From positions 2,067,586-2,131,585 of the forward strand of contig NZ_KI911557.1 in the NCBI RefSeq assembly GCF_000515215.1: a DNA stretch of 64,000 nucleotides, written 5' to 3'. Below are positions 26,350-37,806 of the stretch, piece after piece. The position numbers and the translations under genes are program-made. The notes below the pieces were generated by a model. It saw only the letters and a program-made list of their open reading frames with translations. It was not told the origin of the DNA and did not search any database. Every line of letters starts with the position of its first letter. Within the stretch, counting starts at the first letter, position 1. This stretch comes from Methylomonas sp. 11b (GTDB taxonomy: Bacteria > Pseudomonadota > Gammaproteobacteria > Methylococcales > Methylomonadaceae).

Positions 26350-27387
26350 TCAATCACCGGCACCAGATGCACCGCCAATTATTTCCCGTAACAAGGCGGT
26401 GGCATAGCTACCGGCGGGCAAATTGAAGCTCAACTTGAGTTGATTATCCAGCCACTGCCACTCCAGATCTTGCGGCAATGTGCGTAAAGCGCGTCGATCA
26501 GCTTCCAGATCAAACGCAAGCAATCCGTCGGCTATGGATGCGTTAGCGGCAATCACGGCGTCTTCTATCGCACCAGCCTCAGCTGTGGCAATCTTACCGC
26601 CACGGCCCCACATGGTCCCGGTGGGATGAATATCACCCTGTTCGACGCGAGCCGACAGACTGGCGTCGTCGCTATCGCCGGTAAAACAGCTATTACTGCC
26701 GTCAAGCTTGAATACATCGCCATTCAATGCTTGATGCCAATTCGCTTGCTCGACGCGCTGCGCCAAGATCAGATTGAACAAATACGAGCGCGCTGCCGAT
26801 AAATACAAAGAGCGTTGTTCCCGCTTGACCTTGGCACCGGCAAACATGGCCAGCGCGCGATTGATATTTTGGCCTTGATGACCGAAACGTTGCGGTCCGA
26901 AGTAATTGGGAAAGCCTTGGGCTTTAATCTGCTGCAGTTGCTTTTCGGTGCTTTCTTGGTCGCCCGTCCAATTTCGGATCAGCAAGTTAAATCGATTGCC
27001 CGCCAAAACACCGCGCTTTAGTTTTCGGGCGTGGCGGACCGTTTGCAACACTTGCAAATGCTCGGTTTCGATAGCTGACCAATCCGGATCGTCCTTACCC
27101 GGCAACCACACACTAAACCATTGCCGCGTTCGGCCGTGTCTATCCTTAAGACCAGCATAGCTGACATCTCGCTGCCTGACCCCGACATGACGAGCCAGCT
27201 GCCGCGCGACATATTCGGTGTTTTCACCGATTTTTTCGATATGCAGGAATATATGCTCGCCGCTGCCTTCCGGCTCGAACGATAGAACTTCTTCGACTAC
27301 GAAATCCTCGGGCTCGGTTTTGATATCTCCGGTACCTGAGGGTCCGCCGTACGCGTAGGGCCATTCGGGTAAATTAAAATCTGTCAT
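26350..27387 (-). CDS. truD: tRNA pseudouridine(13) synthase TruD
   Basis: The 345-residue protein shows the TruD hallmarks: VSYAGLKDRHGRTRQW with catalytic aspartate near residue 82, FPNYFGPQRFGHQGQN, RSYLFNLILAQRV, and the TruD insertion domain ending PTGTMWGRGG. It modifies U13 in tRNA-Glu. It lies downstream of ispF, separated by a 103-aa membrane-protein gene and a short repeat element. Confidence 0.94.
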   Translation of the reverse strand: MTDFNLPEWPYAYGGPSGTGDIKTEPEDFVVEEVLSFEPEGSGEHIFLHIEKIGENTEYVARQLARHVGVRQRDVSYAGLKDRHGRTRQWFSVWLPGKDDPDWSAIETEHLQVLQTVRHARKLKRGVLAGNRFNLLIRNWTGDQESTEKQLQQIKAQGFPNYFGPQRFGHQGQNINRALAMFAGAKVKREQRSLYLSAARSYLFNLILAQRVEQANWHQALNGDVFKLDGSNSCFTGDSDDASLSARVEQGDIHPTGTMWGRGGKIATAEAGAIEDAVIAANASIADGLLAFDLEADRRALRTLPQDLEWQWLDNQLKLSFNLPAGSYATALLREIIGGASGAGD

Positions 27388-27404
27388 AAGGCTTATAAAA
27401 TATC

Positions 27405-27533
27405 GTAGGTCATGTTGCCGCGATACGACTGCATGGATGCAGGAGGTAGAGCAACGCAGGAACGGTTGCCGAGTGGTGAGGTGACATTCCGAATGTGAAA
27501 TTGTCAGGGAACGCTACTCGCACCATGACCTAC
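27405..27533. repeat. Extragenic element with 10-bp terminal inverted repeats
   Basis: GTAGGTCATG at 27405-27414 is matched by CATGACCTAC at 27524-27533, giving perfect 10-bp inverted ends of a 129-bp non-coding element. Inside is a smaller palindrome, CTGCATGGATGCAG. The context, a gap between two genes of the same strand, fits a MITE-like or REP-like dispersed repeat. Only one copy is in this window. Confidence 0.5.
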
Positions 27534-27560
27534 ATGGATTATCGCTTTCAATCCATAGGT

Positions 27561-27872
27561 TCAGAAAATTAGCTTCGGTTGAAAAAGGATAAAAAAAACG
27601 TCTAAGGCAACAATGAAAATACCGGCTTTAAACGTAAGAAAATTCGAGTGATAAAACTCTTCCTCCTTGGTTGGCGGGCGTGAGTCATTTTGAGCGTCTA
27701 AATACCCTCTGACTCCTCTTTTTTGCCTGTCGCTTAACCAAGGAATCATCCCGGAACTAATAAGCATAGCGGTGCCAAAAAGAACAATTCCGAATCCTAC
27801 GCCATGACGCTCAAAGCCATAGGCGATAAATTCGCTTATTGTGTCATTTAGACTCATTGTCAATTCATTCAT
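27561..27872 (-). CDS. Hypothetical membrane protein, 103 aa
   Basis: The product has two predicted membrane helices (about residues 24-45, GFGIVLFGTAMLISSGMIPW, and 80-98, AGIFIVALDVFFILF) joined by a charged loop of about 35 residues (SDRQKRGVRGYLDAQN). No family is recognised. An alternative start is the sixth codon. It interrupts the usual ispF-truD adjacency, so it may be a lineage-specific insertion. Confidence 0.6.
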   Translation of the reverse strand: MNELTMSLNDTISEFIAYGFERHGVGFGIVLFGTAMLISSGMIPWLSDRQKRGVRGYLDAQNDSRPPTKEEEFYHSNFLTFKAGIFIVALDVFFILFQPKLIF

Positions 27873-27992
27873 TTACCGAGCATCAATACTAAAGACAGTA
27901 ATCCTAATCGATGCCGTATGGTGCAATTTTCAAGATTACACTAGATGGTCGAGTATCGCGGTATCGCTCGTGATCTAACGCTGGCAACGTTT

Positions 27993-28466
27993 TTATTTCT
28001 CTATCAACACCACCGCCTGCACCGCGATGCCTTCCTTGCGGCCTTCGAAGCCTAATTTTTCAGTCGTGGTAGCTTTGACATTGATGAAATCGACATCCAC
28101 GGCCAAGTCGGCAGCGATATTGGCACGCATAGCCGGCACGTGCGGCAGCATTTTCGGTGCCTGGGCGATGATAGTGACATCGGCGTTAACCAGCTTGTAA
28201 CCTTTTTCCTGGACAATTTTGTAGACGTGGCGTAGCAATACCCGGCTGTCGGCACCCTTGAATTCGGGGTCGGTATCCGGAAAATGCTTGCCGATGTCGC
28301 CCAACGCTGCCGCGCCGAGAATTGCATCAGCCAAGGCATGCAGCACCACATCGCCGTCGGAATGGGCTTCCAAACCTCTTTCATAGGGGATTTTCACACC
28401 GCCCAATATGATGTGATCGCCGTCGTTGAAACGGTGGACGTCGTAACCTTGACCGACTCGGATCAT
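27993..28466 (-). CDS. ispF: 2-C-methyl-D-erythritol 2,4-cyclodiphosphate synthase
   Basis: The 157-residue protein starts [13 protein letters not shown] with metal ligands Asp9 and His11. [23 protein letters not shown] and [15 protein letters not shown] are all present. It forms the cyclic diphosphate in the MEP isoprenoid pathway. Its start overlaps the ispD stop by four bases. Confidence 0.95.
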   Translation of the reverse strand: MIRVGQGYDVHRFNDGDHIILGGVKIPYERGLEAHSDGDVVLHALADAILGAAALGDIGKHFPDTDPEFKGADSRVLLRHVYKIVQEKGYKLVNADVTIIAQAPKMLPHVPAMRANIAADLAVDVDFINVKATTTEKLGFEGRKEGIAVQAVVLIEK

Positions 28467-29158
28467 GCTTGTTGCTCCATGTAGAATTGCGCCAGCGCCA
28501 GATCTTCGGGCCGGGTGATTTTGATGTTGTCGGGTCGGCCTTCGACGATTTTGGGTTTGTAGCCCAACAATTCCAATGCACTGGCCTCGTCGGTAACGGC
28601 CGGATTGCCTTCGGTTTGCTGCAAAGCGTCGCGCAGCATGCCGTATTTGAACATTTGTGGCGTCAACGCCCGCCAGACATGTTTGCGGTCTATCGTTGCG
28701 GTAATGGTGTCGCCGTCGACGTGTTTCAGCGTGTCGTGTGAAGACAGCGCCAGAATGCCGCCGACCTCATCGTTTTTGAGCGTGTCGATTTGCAGATGAA
28801 TATCAGAAGCCGTCAGACAGGGTCGTGCGGCGTCATGCACCAGCACCCAATCGTCCTCGGCGGCTTGGCCCTGCAAAGCTTTCAGCGCCGACAGCACCGA
28901 GTCAGCCCGCTCCTTGCCGCCCGGTGCGGTAATCACATCAGGATGTTTGGATACGTCTAATTCCGGCCAATACGGATCTTCAATCGATATAGCGACAGCC
29001 ACGGCTTGAAACGCACCGGATTGCAATAAGCGATTTAAGGTATGTTCAATGACGGTTTTGCCGGCCAGCGGTAGATATTGTTTAGGGCGGTCGGCTTGCA
29101 TACGTTTGCCGACGCCGGCTGCCGGGACTACCGCCCAGCATCTAAGAATTTGATTCAT
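28463..29158 (-). CDS. ispD: 2-C-methyl-D-erythritol 4-phosphate cytidylyltransferase
   Basis: The 231-residue nucleotidyltransferase contains [21 protein letters not shown], here read as the CTP-binding loop with Arg and Lys catalytic residues, and [11 protein letters not shown] with the metal-binding aspartate. [11 protein letters not shown] and the C-terminal [13 protein letters not shown] are also typical. It makes CDP-methylerythritol in the MEP pathway and is coupled to ispF. Confidence 0.95.
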   Translation of the reverse strand: MNQILRCWAVVPAAGVGKRMQADRPKQYLPLAGKTVIEHTLNRLLQSGAFQAVAVAISIEDPYWPELDVSKHPDVITAPGGKERADSVLSALKALQGQAAEDDWVLVHDAARPCLTASDIHLQIDTLKNDEVGGILALSSHDTLKHVDGDTITATIDRKHVWRALTPQMFKYGMLRDALQQTEGNPAVTDEASALELLGYKPKIVEGRPDNIKITRPEDLALAQFYMEQQA

Positions 29159-29161
29159 GCT

Positions 29162-29431
29162 CTACTCAAGCACTTGAAAGAAGGTTTCGTTTTCCTTGAT
29201 CATGCCCAATTCATAGCGGGCACGCTCTTCGATGGTTTCCAAGCCACGGCGCAAATCCAGCACCTCGGCATACAGGGAATCGTTGCGTTCCTTTTTTTCC
29301 TGGGCTTCCTTGGTCAGGGTGTCGAGACGTTCCCGATAATCGCTAATCTGCGAGACGCTGGCATCACCTAGCCACAACCGATACTGGAAGTGAACGATTA
29401 ATAGGATGATGATGGCGATGAGCGTTTTTAT
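29162..29431 (-). CDS. ftsB: Cell division protein FtsB, apparently without a standard start codon
   Basis: The coiled coil (ISDYRERLDTLTKEAQEKKE) and the C-terminal ERARYELGMIKENETFF are typical FtsB, a bitopic divisome protein that binds FtsL and FtsQ. Upstream in frame is the expected membrane helix (LIAIIILLIVHFQYRLWL), but between it and the in-frame TGA there is no ATG, GTG or TTG. The best initiation point is ATA at 29429-29431, giving 89 residues, with GAG about 10 bases before it. The first standard start, TTG at 29377, would remove the helix. A palindromic repeat element ends 18 bases upstream. Either AUA is used or the start has been damaged. Confidence 0.8.
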   Translation of the reverse strand: MKTLIAIIILLIVHFQYRLWLGDASVSQISDYRERLDTLTKEAQEKKERNDSLYAEVLDLRRGLETIEERARYELGMIKENETFFQVLE

Positions 29432-29448
29432 AGCGAATTCTCAACAAT

Positions 29449-29544
29449 GTAGGTTGGGTTAGCTCTATCAGAGCGTAACCCAACATTTAATGCCAACGCG
29501 TTGGGTTACGCCCTTCGCTACCGCTTAGGGCTAACCCAACCTAC
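29449..29544. repeat. MITE-like palindromic element between eno and ftsB
   Basis: GTAGGTTGGGTTAGC (29449-29463) and its exact complement at 29530-29544 form 15-bp terminal inverted repeats. Nested inside, GCGTAACCCAAC (29473-29484) pairs perfectly with 29500-29511. The 96-bp unit has no coding capacity and fills the gap between the enolase stop codon and ftsB. Such GTTGGGTTA elements are, to my knowledge, dispersed in several gammaproteobacterial genomes. Confidence 0.75.
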
Positions 29545-29549
29545 GCTTT

Positions 29550-30842
<1,293 letters not shown>

Positions 30843-31676
30843 CTATAGAGTGGTTTCAATCAGGCTGGTGGATTTAACAGCCCGGTCTATCGTTACTAAC
30901 ATTTCCAATAATTCTTTCATGCGGTGCAAAGGCCAGGAGTTGGGGCCGTCGCTCAACGCTTCTTCCGGTTTGGGATGCGATTCCATGAAAAGTCCGGCAA
31001 TGCCCACTGCCACTGCCGCCCTCGCTAAAACAGGCACATGCTCGCGCTGACCGCCGGAAACATTGCCTTGCCCGCCCGGTAACTGCACGGAATGAGTGGC
31101 GTCGAATACCACCGGGCAACCGGTGTCGCGCATCACAGCCAACGAACGCATATCCGAAACCAAATTATTATAGCCAAACGACACGCCGCGCTCGCAAACC
31201 ATGATTTGCTGATTGCCGGTGGCTTTGGCTTTAGCAGCGACATTGGCCATATCCCACGGCGCTAAAAACTGGCCTTTTTTGATATTCACCGGCTTGCCCA
31301 AAGCGGCGACGCTTTGGATGAAATTGGTCTGGCGGCACAAAAACGCCGGTGTTTGCAGCACATCGACCACCGCCGCAACTTCTTCTAGCGGTGTATCTTC
31401 ATGGACGTCGGTCAAAACCGGCACATGCAATTGTTGCTTCACTTTTTCCAGGATCTGCAAACCTTTTTCCAGACCCGGACCGCGAAAACTTCCCAATGAA
31501 GAACGGTTGGCTTTGTCGAACGAGGATTTGTAGATAAACGGAATATTCAACTCGTCGGCTATTTCTTTCAATTTACCGGCGGTATCCATGGTCATTTGTT
31601 CGCTTTCGATCACACAGGTGCCGGCGATCAGGAAAAACGGCTTATCCAGGCCGACTTCGAAATTACATAATTGCAT
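30843..31676 (-). CDS. kdsA: 3-deoxy-8-phosphooctulonate synthase
   Basis: The 277-residue protein has [13 protein letters not shown], the substrate-binding [23 protein letters not shown] and [12 protein letters not shown] typical of KdsA. It condenses phosphoenolpyruvate and arabinose 5-phosphate to KDO 8-phosphate for lipopolysaccharide. It follows pyrG by two bases, consistent with a pyrG-kdsA-eno transcription unit. Confidence 0.95.
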   Translation of the reverse strand: MQLCNFEVGLDKPFFLIAGTCVIESEQMTMDTAGKLKEIADELNIPFIYKSSFDKANRSSLGSFRGPGLEKGLQILEKVKQQLHVPVLTDVHEDTPLEEVAAVVDVLQTPAFLCRQTNFIQSVAALGKPVNIKKGQFLAPWDMANVAAKAKATGNQQIMVCERGVSFGYNNLVSDMRSLAVMRDTGCPVVFDATHSVQLPGGQGNVSGGQREHVPVLARAAVAVGIAGLFMESHPKPEEALSDGPNSWPLHRMKELLEMLVTIDRAVKSTSLIETTL

Positions 31677-31678
31677 GT

Positions 31679-33388
<1,710 letters not shown>

Positions 33389-33435
33389 TTAATTGCCAAA
33401 GCAAGCTGAGCTGGGATCTCGATAATTGAAAAACA

Positions 33436-34908
33436 TCAACGACATTCGGCAGTAAACACCAACTGATTTTTGCCGCGTTGCTTGGCCAAATACATCGCAT
33501 CGTCGGCACATTTAATCAACAATTCAGCTTCGGAATGATCGGTGGGATACATGGCAATGCCGATACTGGCCCCAATTTTGACGGTCTTTCCATGAATTAA
33601 AAATACTTGATTGATAGCTTTCAACACATTTTGCGCGACTTGCTTAGCCGCCAACACCGAGTGTAAAGAGGTCAGCACGAATACGAACTCATCGCCGCCC
33701 AAGCGCGCAACCGTATCGACTTCACGGCAACATTGCTCGAAACGCCGGGCCACGGCTTGCAATAACTCATCTCCGGCATCGTGGCCCATTTCATCGTTCA
33801 CAATCTTGAAACCGTCCAAGTCCAGAAACAATACTGCCAAAAATGTCGAATCGCGCTTAGCGCGCAGTAAGTCTTGCCGTAAACGCTCGACCAACAAACC
33901 GCGATTGGGTAAACCGGTGAGCTGATCGTGAAACGCCAGATACATTAACTGCTTTTCCTTGCGCTCCTGTTCGCTGACATCGGTAATCGTACACATACTG
34001 ATTTGATCGTTAAATTCGAACAGAGTTTGGGTGTTGATTTTCGCAACAAAGGTGGAGTTGTCGCGCCGCAACCCCAGCATTCGGACATTGTCCGCAATAA
34101 TCAATTCTTTTAAAGGCTTGCCGATCAAAGCCTGATCGCTATATCCGAACAACTGATTGGCAGTCTTATTGGCGGAACGTACACATTCGTCACGACCATA
34201 CAACACGATACCGGTCTCGATGGAATCGATGATATTGCGCAAGGCCTGCACATTGCCCTGCGATTGCTTGATTTGCGCCAGCAAGCGCTTGCAGACCAAG
34301 GCAAAATTCAGCAATGCCAGTAACAGCAAACTGGCTTGCAAGCTGCGCAGATAAAACACTTCCTTGGTGGCGTTCTGCTCCAATGCGGTAGTCAGCTCAT
34401 TCATCAAACCCAGCAATTGCGAGTTATGCATCAACAAAGCATTCAGTGCCGGCCGCAAAATCTCGGCATCAACCCCGGCACCGCCCTGTTCAACCGGCGA
34501 TAGGCGTTTGTGAATCAGCGTCCAGAGCTGGGACGCCGAGCCGATAATCATTTGCGTATTGGGGGCATCGGCGGCGGCCAGATAAACCGGTTTGCCATCA
34601 CCGCTACTGGTCATACCGCCTTGCAAAAAACCACCTAAGGTTTTATCGAACAAGTCGACAGCATTGGAAAATTCGCTAAAAGCGCTGAGCTTTTCCGTAT
34701 TGGTTTGCACGACATGCAACATCAGCAAAGATTTGGTCATCCGCTGCGACAACATGCGTTGGCGGCCGGATAAATTAATAGCCACCGCGCTCTTTTCCAG
34801 CTTTGCGGAAATCCAAAAATTAAGCCCCAGCGCCACCGCATCAAACACGATGAATAACACCACCGGAATGAAAATCGCCGGAAGTTTGCCGCGGGTCTTT
34901 TCGGTCAT
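33436..34908 (-). CDS. Membrane diguanylate cyclase with PilJ-type sensor
   Basis: The 490-residue protein has a membrane helix at about 11-31, a periplasmic PilJ/NIT-like helical sensor with the hallmark SGRQRMLSQRMTKSLLM, and a second helix near 190-210. A PAS-like domain (about 220-320, NIIDSIETGIVLYGRDE) and a GGDEF domain follow; the intact motif RLGGDEFVFV is near residue 404. It should make c-di-GMP. No EAL domain is present. The start ATG 34908 follows two small membrane-protein genes on the same strand. Confidence 0.92.
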   Translation of the reverse strand: MTEKTRGKLPAIFIPVVLFIVFDAVALGLNFWISAKLEKSAVAINLSGRQRMLSQRMTKSLLMLHVVQTNTEKLSAFSEFSNAVDLFDKTLGGFLQGGMTSSGDGKPVYLAAADAPNTQMIIGSASQLWTLIHKRLSPVEQGGAGVDAEILRPALNALLMHNSQLLGLMNELTTALEQNATKEVFYLRSLQASLLLLALLNFALVCKRLLAQIKQSQGNVQALRNIIDSIETGIVLYGRDECVRSANKTANQLFGYSDQALIGKPLKELIIADNVRMLGLRRDNSTFVAKINTQTLFEFNDQISMCTITDVSEQERKEKQLMYLAFHDQLTGLPNRGLLVERLRQDLLRAKRDSTFLAVLFLDLDGFKIVNDEMGHDAGDELLQAVARRFEQCCREVDTVARLGGDEFVFVLTSLHSVLAAKQVAQNVLKAINQVFLIHGKTVKIGASIGIAMYPTDHSEAELLIKCADDAMYLAKQRGKNQLVFTAECR

Positions 34909-34921
34909 TTCAGGATGCCGC

Positions 34922-35119
34922 TTAAAAACCCTGGTCTACGCCATTTTGTAACTTGGGCCACGAGCTAAATGCAAACACCCAAATCATGATGACATTAAGC
35001 ACCGGCACCAACAAAACCAGCGTCCAGCGCCCGTCGAATCCGGCTTTTTCCAAAATTCGATAGCCCAGCCAAAGGCAAAAGAGCATGAATGCCGGCAACA
35101 ACACGAAAAATAGTTCCAT
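34922..35119 (-). CDS. Small two-helix membrane protein, 65 aa
   Basis: Start ATG 35119 is preceded by AAAGGAGGGCTAGTC, an excellent ribosome-binding site, so the longer open frame upstream is rejected. The product starts MELFFVLLPAFMLF and has two helices linked by EKAGFDGRW, ending in a short polar tail. It is a paralogue of the neighbour at 35122-35316: both share KAG-x4-W, LV-x2-PV and an AF-x2-WP ending. The stop is 14 bases before the diguanylate cyclase start. Function unknown. Confidence 0.7.
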   Translation of the reverse strand: MELFFVLLPAFMLFCLWLGYRILEKAGFDGRWTLVLLVPVLNVIMIWVFAFSSWPKLQNGVDQGF

Positions 35120-35121
35120 GA

Positions 35122-35316
35122 CTAGCCCTCCTTTTTTGCATTCGGCCATTCTTTGAAAGCCAGTTGCAGAAACACGATCAGCAATCCAAAGACCGGCAAA
35201 AACACCAATGCCGCCCACGCCGGATTTAGACCGGCTTTTTTATAGATCAAGATCGCCGGAATCGCGATCATCATGCCCACGATCATGGCCTGGAGTATCT
35301 CGGGAAACATCAACAT
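35122..35316 (-). CDS. Small two-helix membrane protein, 64 aa
   Basis: The product starts MLMFPEILQAMIVGMM, with two hydrophobic helices around a YKKAGLNPAW turn, and ends KEWPNAKKEG. A ribosome-binding site GATAGGAGGTGTC precedes the ATG. The tandem paralogue starts two bases downstream of its stop. Similar short proteins with a KAG-x-W turn are known from other proteobacteria as uncharacterised membrane proteins. The pair and the diguanylate cyclase are likely co-transcribed. Confidence 0.7.
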   Translation of the reverse strand: MLMFPEILQAMIVGMMIAIPAILIYKKAGLNPAWAALVFLPVFGLLIVFLQLAFKEWPNAKKEG

Positions 35317-35347
35317 GACACCTCCTATCGGTTTTCGTTAGCTATCA

Positions 35348-36676
35348 TTACATGCTTTCGGATGCGCGCCAATCCAACTGGTAACAAGCGTCCACCGCAC
35401 TAAGCCAAGCCCATTCCGCAATCCATAAGCCTGCTACCGCAGCCAGACTACCATCCAAATAAATCAATGGCCGAATATCTCTTTCCCAAGGCGGAACCCC
35501 TGCTTCCTGGTAGAGTTTTTTTAAACCATGATGACCGACCCGACCAGGCAATTTAAGCTTTTCGCCGCCGCGCCGTGGCTCCACCGTCACTATTGCATTC
35601 TGCCATAAATCTTTAGATAACCCGACCGATGCTGAATTTCTACGCAACACATAGCCATTGCTTAAAGATATTTGCTCCTGTTCTTGCGCCCAGCACTTTG
35701 CTTCAGTGTCCTTTCGTAGATTGAGCTCGGGGATGCAATACAATTTTTGCCGATATTTGCGGATGGAATGGCCTTGAATATAAATTTGCGGCAATGCATC
35801 GGCACGTCCGCCCATTAACTGATTGACTAGCGTTTGCAACACCGCCTGACTCGGCGGCTTCAATCCCATGCATCCCAACCAGTGCCGCAAAAGACAGTTC
35901 AGCTGCGTCGCCGTGATCGCTGATAAATCGGCGATATCGAAACTGCCATCGGTGGGATGGAAAGCCGCCGGCAAGTTCTGCTTCGCCCAAGCCTCTATCA
36001 TCTGCGCCGCGTCGCCGCAGAGCTTAGCCGAACGCGCAACCGTTTTATCCAGCGCCGGCCAGCGCTGTTTCAACACCGGCAGAATTTCGTTACGCAGGTA
36101 ATTGCGGTCGAAATCGCTGCTTTGATTGCTGGGATCTTCCACCCATTGCAAACCGCGCTGTTGCGCATAGCGCTGGATATCGACCTTAGCCACATCCAAT
36201 AGTGGCCGCAGCAGTTGTCCGTTCCCAAACGCACTGGAAATCGGCATGCCGGCCAAGCCTGACACGCCGGCGCCTCGAAACAATTGCAGCAGTAAGGTTT
36301 CCATCTGATCTTCGCGGTGCTGGGCCAGCAGGATAATATCGTCGACAGCTAATAGTTGCCGCAGCGCCCGATAGCGCGCTTCGCGGGCCGCAGCTTCCGG
36401 GCTTTCGCCGTTACAGGCCCGCGCATCTACCGTTAACAATTCAAAATCCACACTTAAGCTTTCTGCTTGCCGGCGACAATGTTCGCCCCATCCCGCTGAC
36501 TCAGCTTGCAAGCCGTGATCGACATAAACGGCGATGACCTTGCCGGCGAGCGCCGGCAAGCCCACGCATAAATCCAGCAGCACAGTCGAGTCTAAACCGC
36601 CGCTATAGGCGACGAACACTTTCCGGCACGTGGCAGGCAATAGAGCAGCAATAGTCTGCGGATTGAGATCGGGCAT
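35348..36676 (-). CDS. tilS: tRNA(Ile)-lysidine synthase
   Basis: The 442-residue protein has the PP-loop ATPase motif VAYSGGLDSTVLLDL near residue 25, AQHREDQMETLLLQLFRGAG, and the TilS-specific C-terminal domain with LPGRVGHHGLKKLYQEAGVPPWER. It converts the wobble cytidine of the AUA-reading tRNA-Ile to lysidine. It is relevant that AUA decoding depends on this enzyme, given the proposed AUA start of ftsB. A terminator separates it from accA upstream. Confidence 0.95.
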   Translation of the reverse strand: MPDLNPQTIAALLPATCRKVFVAYSGGLDSTVLLDLCVGLPALAGKVIAVYVDHGLQAESAGWGEHCRRQAESLSVDFELLTVDARACNGESPEAAAREARYRALRQLLAVDDIILLAQHREDQMETLLLQLFRGAGVSGLAGMPISSAFGNGQLLRPLLDVAKVDIQRYAQQRGLQWVEDPSNQSSDFDRNYLRNEILPVLKQRWPALDKTVARSAKLCGDAAQMIEAWAKQNLPAAFHPTDGSFDIADLSAITATQLNCLLRHWLGCMGLKPPSQAVLQTLVNQLMGGRADALPQIYIQGHSIRKYRQKLYCIPELNLRKDTEAKCWAQEQEQISLSNGYVLRRNSASVGLSKDLWQNAIVTVEPRRGGEKLKLPGRVGHHGLKKLYQEAGVPPWERDIRPLIYLDGSLAAVAGLWIAEWAWLSAVDACYQLDWRASESM

Positions 36677-36687
36677 GGTTTACTCAC

Positions 36688-36715
36688 AAAAAAGGCCGAT
36701 TTGACTCGGCCTTTT
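36688..36715 (-). terminator. Rho-independent terminator after accA
   Basis: On the minus strand a 10-bp perfect stem AAAAGGCCGA/TCGGCCTTTT with a 6-base loop runs into six T residues, 28 bases after the accA stop codon. Confidence 0.9.
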
Positions 36716-36743
36716 GTTGATCAACTAATTATGACTGACAGTT

Positions 36744-37718
36744 TTATTTAACCGGCTCTTCGATGTACGAACCAAAACGCATAATGCGCTGATAACGTCT
36801 CTCCAGCAGTAAATCCATGTTTTCCGCCTGTTGCTGAAGATCGTTAAGGTGCCTGGACAATGCGTCCTGCAAATTGGCGGCAATTTTTTCGAAATTGCGA
36901 TGACCGCCACCCACTGGCTCGCGAATCACTTCATCCAGAAAACCTTGCTCACGTACGCGGTCCGAGGTTATCCCCATCGCTTCCGCCGCCAACTGGGCTT
37001 TATCGGCGCTTTTCCATAGAATCGAGGCACAACCTTCCGGAGAGATAACCGCGTATGTACTGTATTCCAGCATTAATAATCTATCACCCACACCAATAGC
37101 CAACGCCCCACCAGAACCACCCTCGCCGATCACGGTGCAAATAATAGGCGTGCGGAGTTTGGACATTTCGAACAGATTACGGGCGATAGCCTCACTTTGA
37201 CCGCGTTCTTCGGCGCCGATACCCGGATAAGCGCCCGGAGTATCGATCAAACAGATGATAGGCAGCTTGAAACGCTCGGCTAACTTCATCACGCGTAAAG
37301 CTTTGCGATAACCTTCCGGACGCGGCATGCCGAAATTACGATAAATTTTTTCCTTGGTATCCCGGCCCTTCTGATGCCCGATCACCACCACCGGCTGTCC
37401 CAGCAAACGCGCCATCCCGCAGACTATCGCCGGATCGTCGGCATAGGAGCGGTCGCCATGCAGCTCGTGGAATTCTGTGAATATCAGATCAATATAATCC
37501 AAGGTGTACGGCCGGCCAGGGTGGCGGGATAATTGCGATATTTGCCAGTCCGACAAATCCGCGAAAATACTTTCGGTCAAACTCTCGCATTTCTGTTCGA
37601 GTTGCTTCAAGGTTTCGGAAATGTCGAAATTGTTGTCCAGCTCTACCTTACGCAGCTCTTCTATCTTGGCCTGGAGTTCGGCAATCGGCTGTTCGAAATC
37701 TAAGAATTTTAAATCCAT
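36744..37718 (-). CDS. accA: Acetyl-CoA carboxylase carboxyltransferase subunit alpha
   Basis: The 324-residue protein matches AccA along its length: [10 protein letters not shown] at the N-terminus, [11 protein letters not shown], the oxyanion-hole [12 protein letters not shown] and [17 protein letters not shown]. With AccD it transfers carboxyl from carboxybiotin to acetyl-CoA to form malonyl-CoA for fatty-acid synthesis. It is divergent from rarA and followed by a strong terminator. Confidence 0.95.
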   Translation of the reverse strand: MDLKFLDFEQPIAELQAKIEELRKVELDNNFDISETLKQLEQKCESLTESIFADLSDWQISQLSRHPGRPYTLDYIDLIFTEFHELHGDRSYADDPAIVCGMARLLGQPVVVIGHQKGRDTKEKIYRNFGMPRPEGYRKALRVMKLAERFKLPIICLIDTPGAYPGIGAEERGQSEAIARNLFEMSKLRTPIICTVIGEGGSGGALAIGVGDRLLMLEYSTYAVISPEGCASILWKSADKAQLAAEAMGITSDRVREQGFLDEVIREPVGGGHRNFEKIAANLQDALSRHLNDLQQQAENMDLLLERRYQRIMRFGSYIEEPVK

Positions 37719-37806
37719 GTCAATCCGGCATTAGAATCAATAAAATGGCCGGCAATTCTAATGAAAAATGCCGTCATTGCCTATTTGTTTTACCGAGCCC
37801 CTGCAA

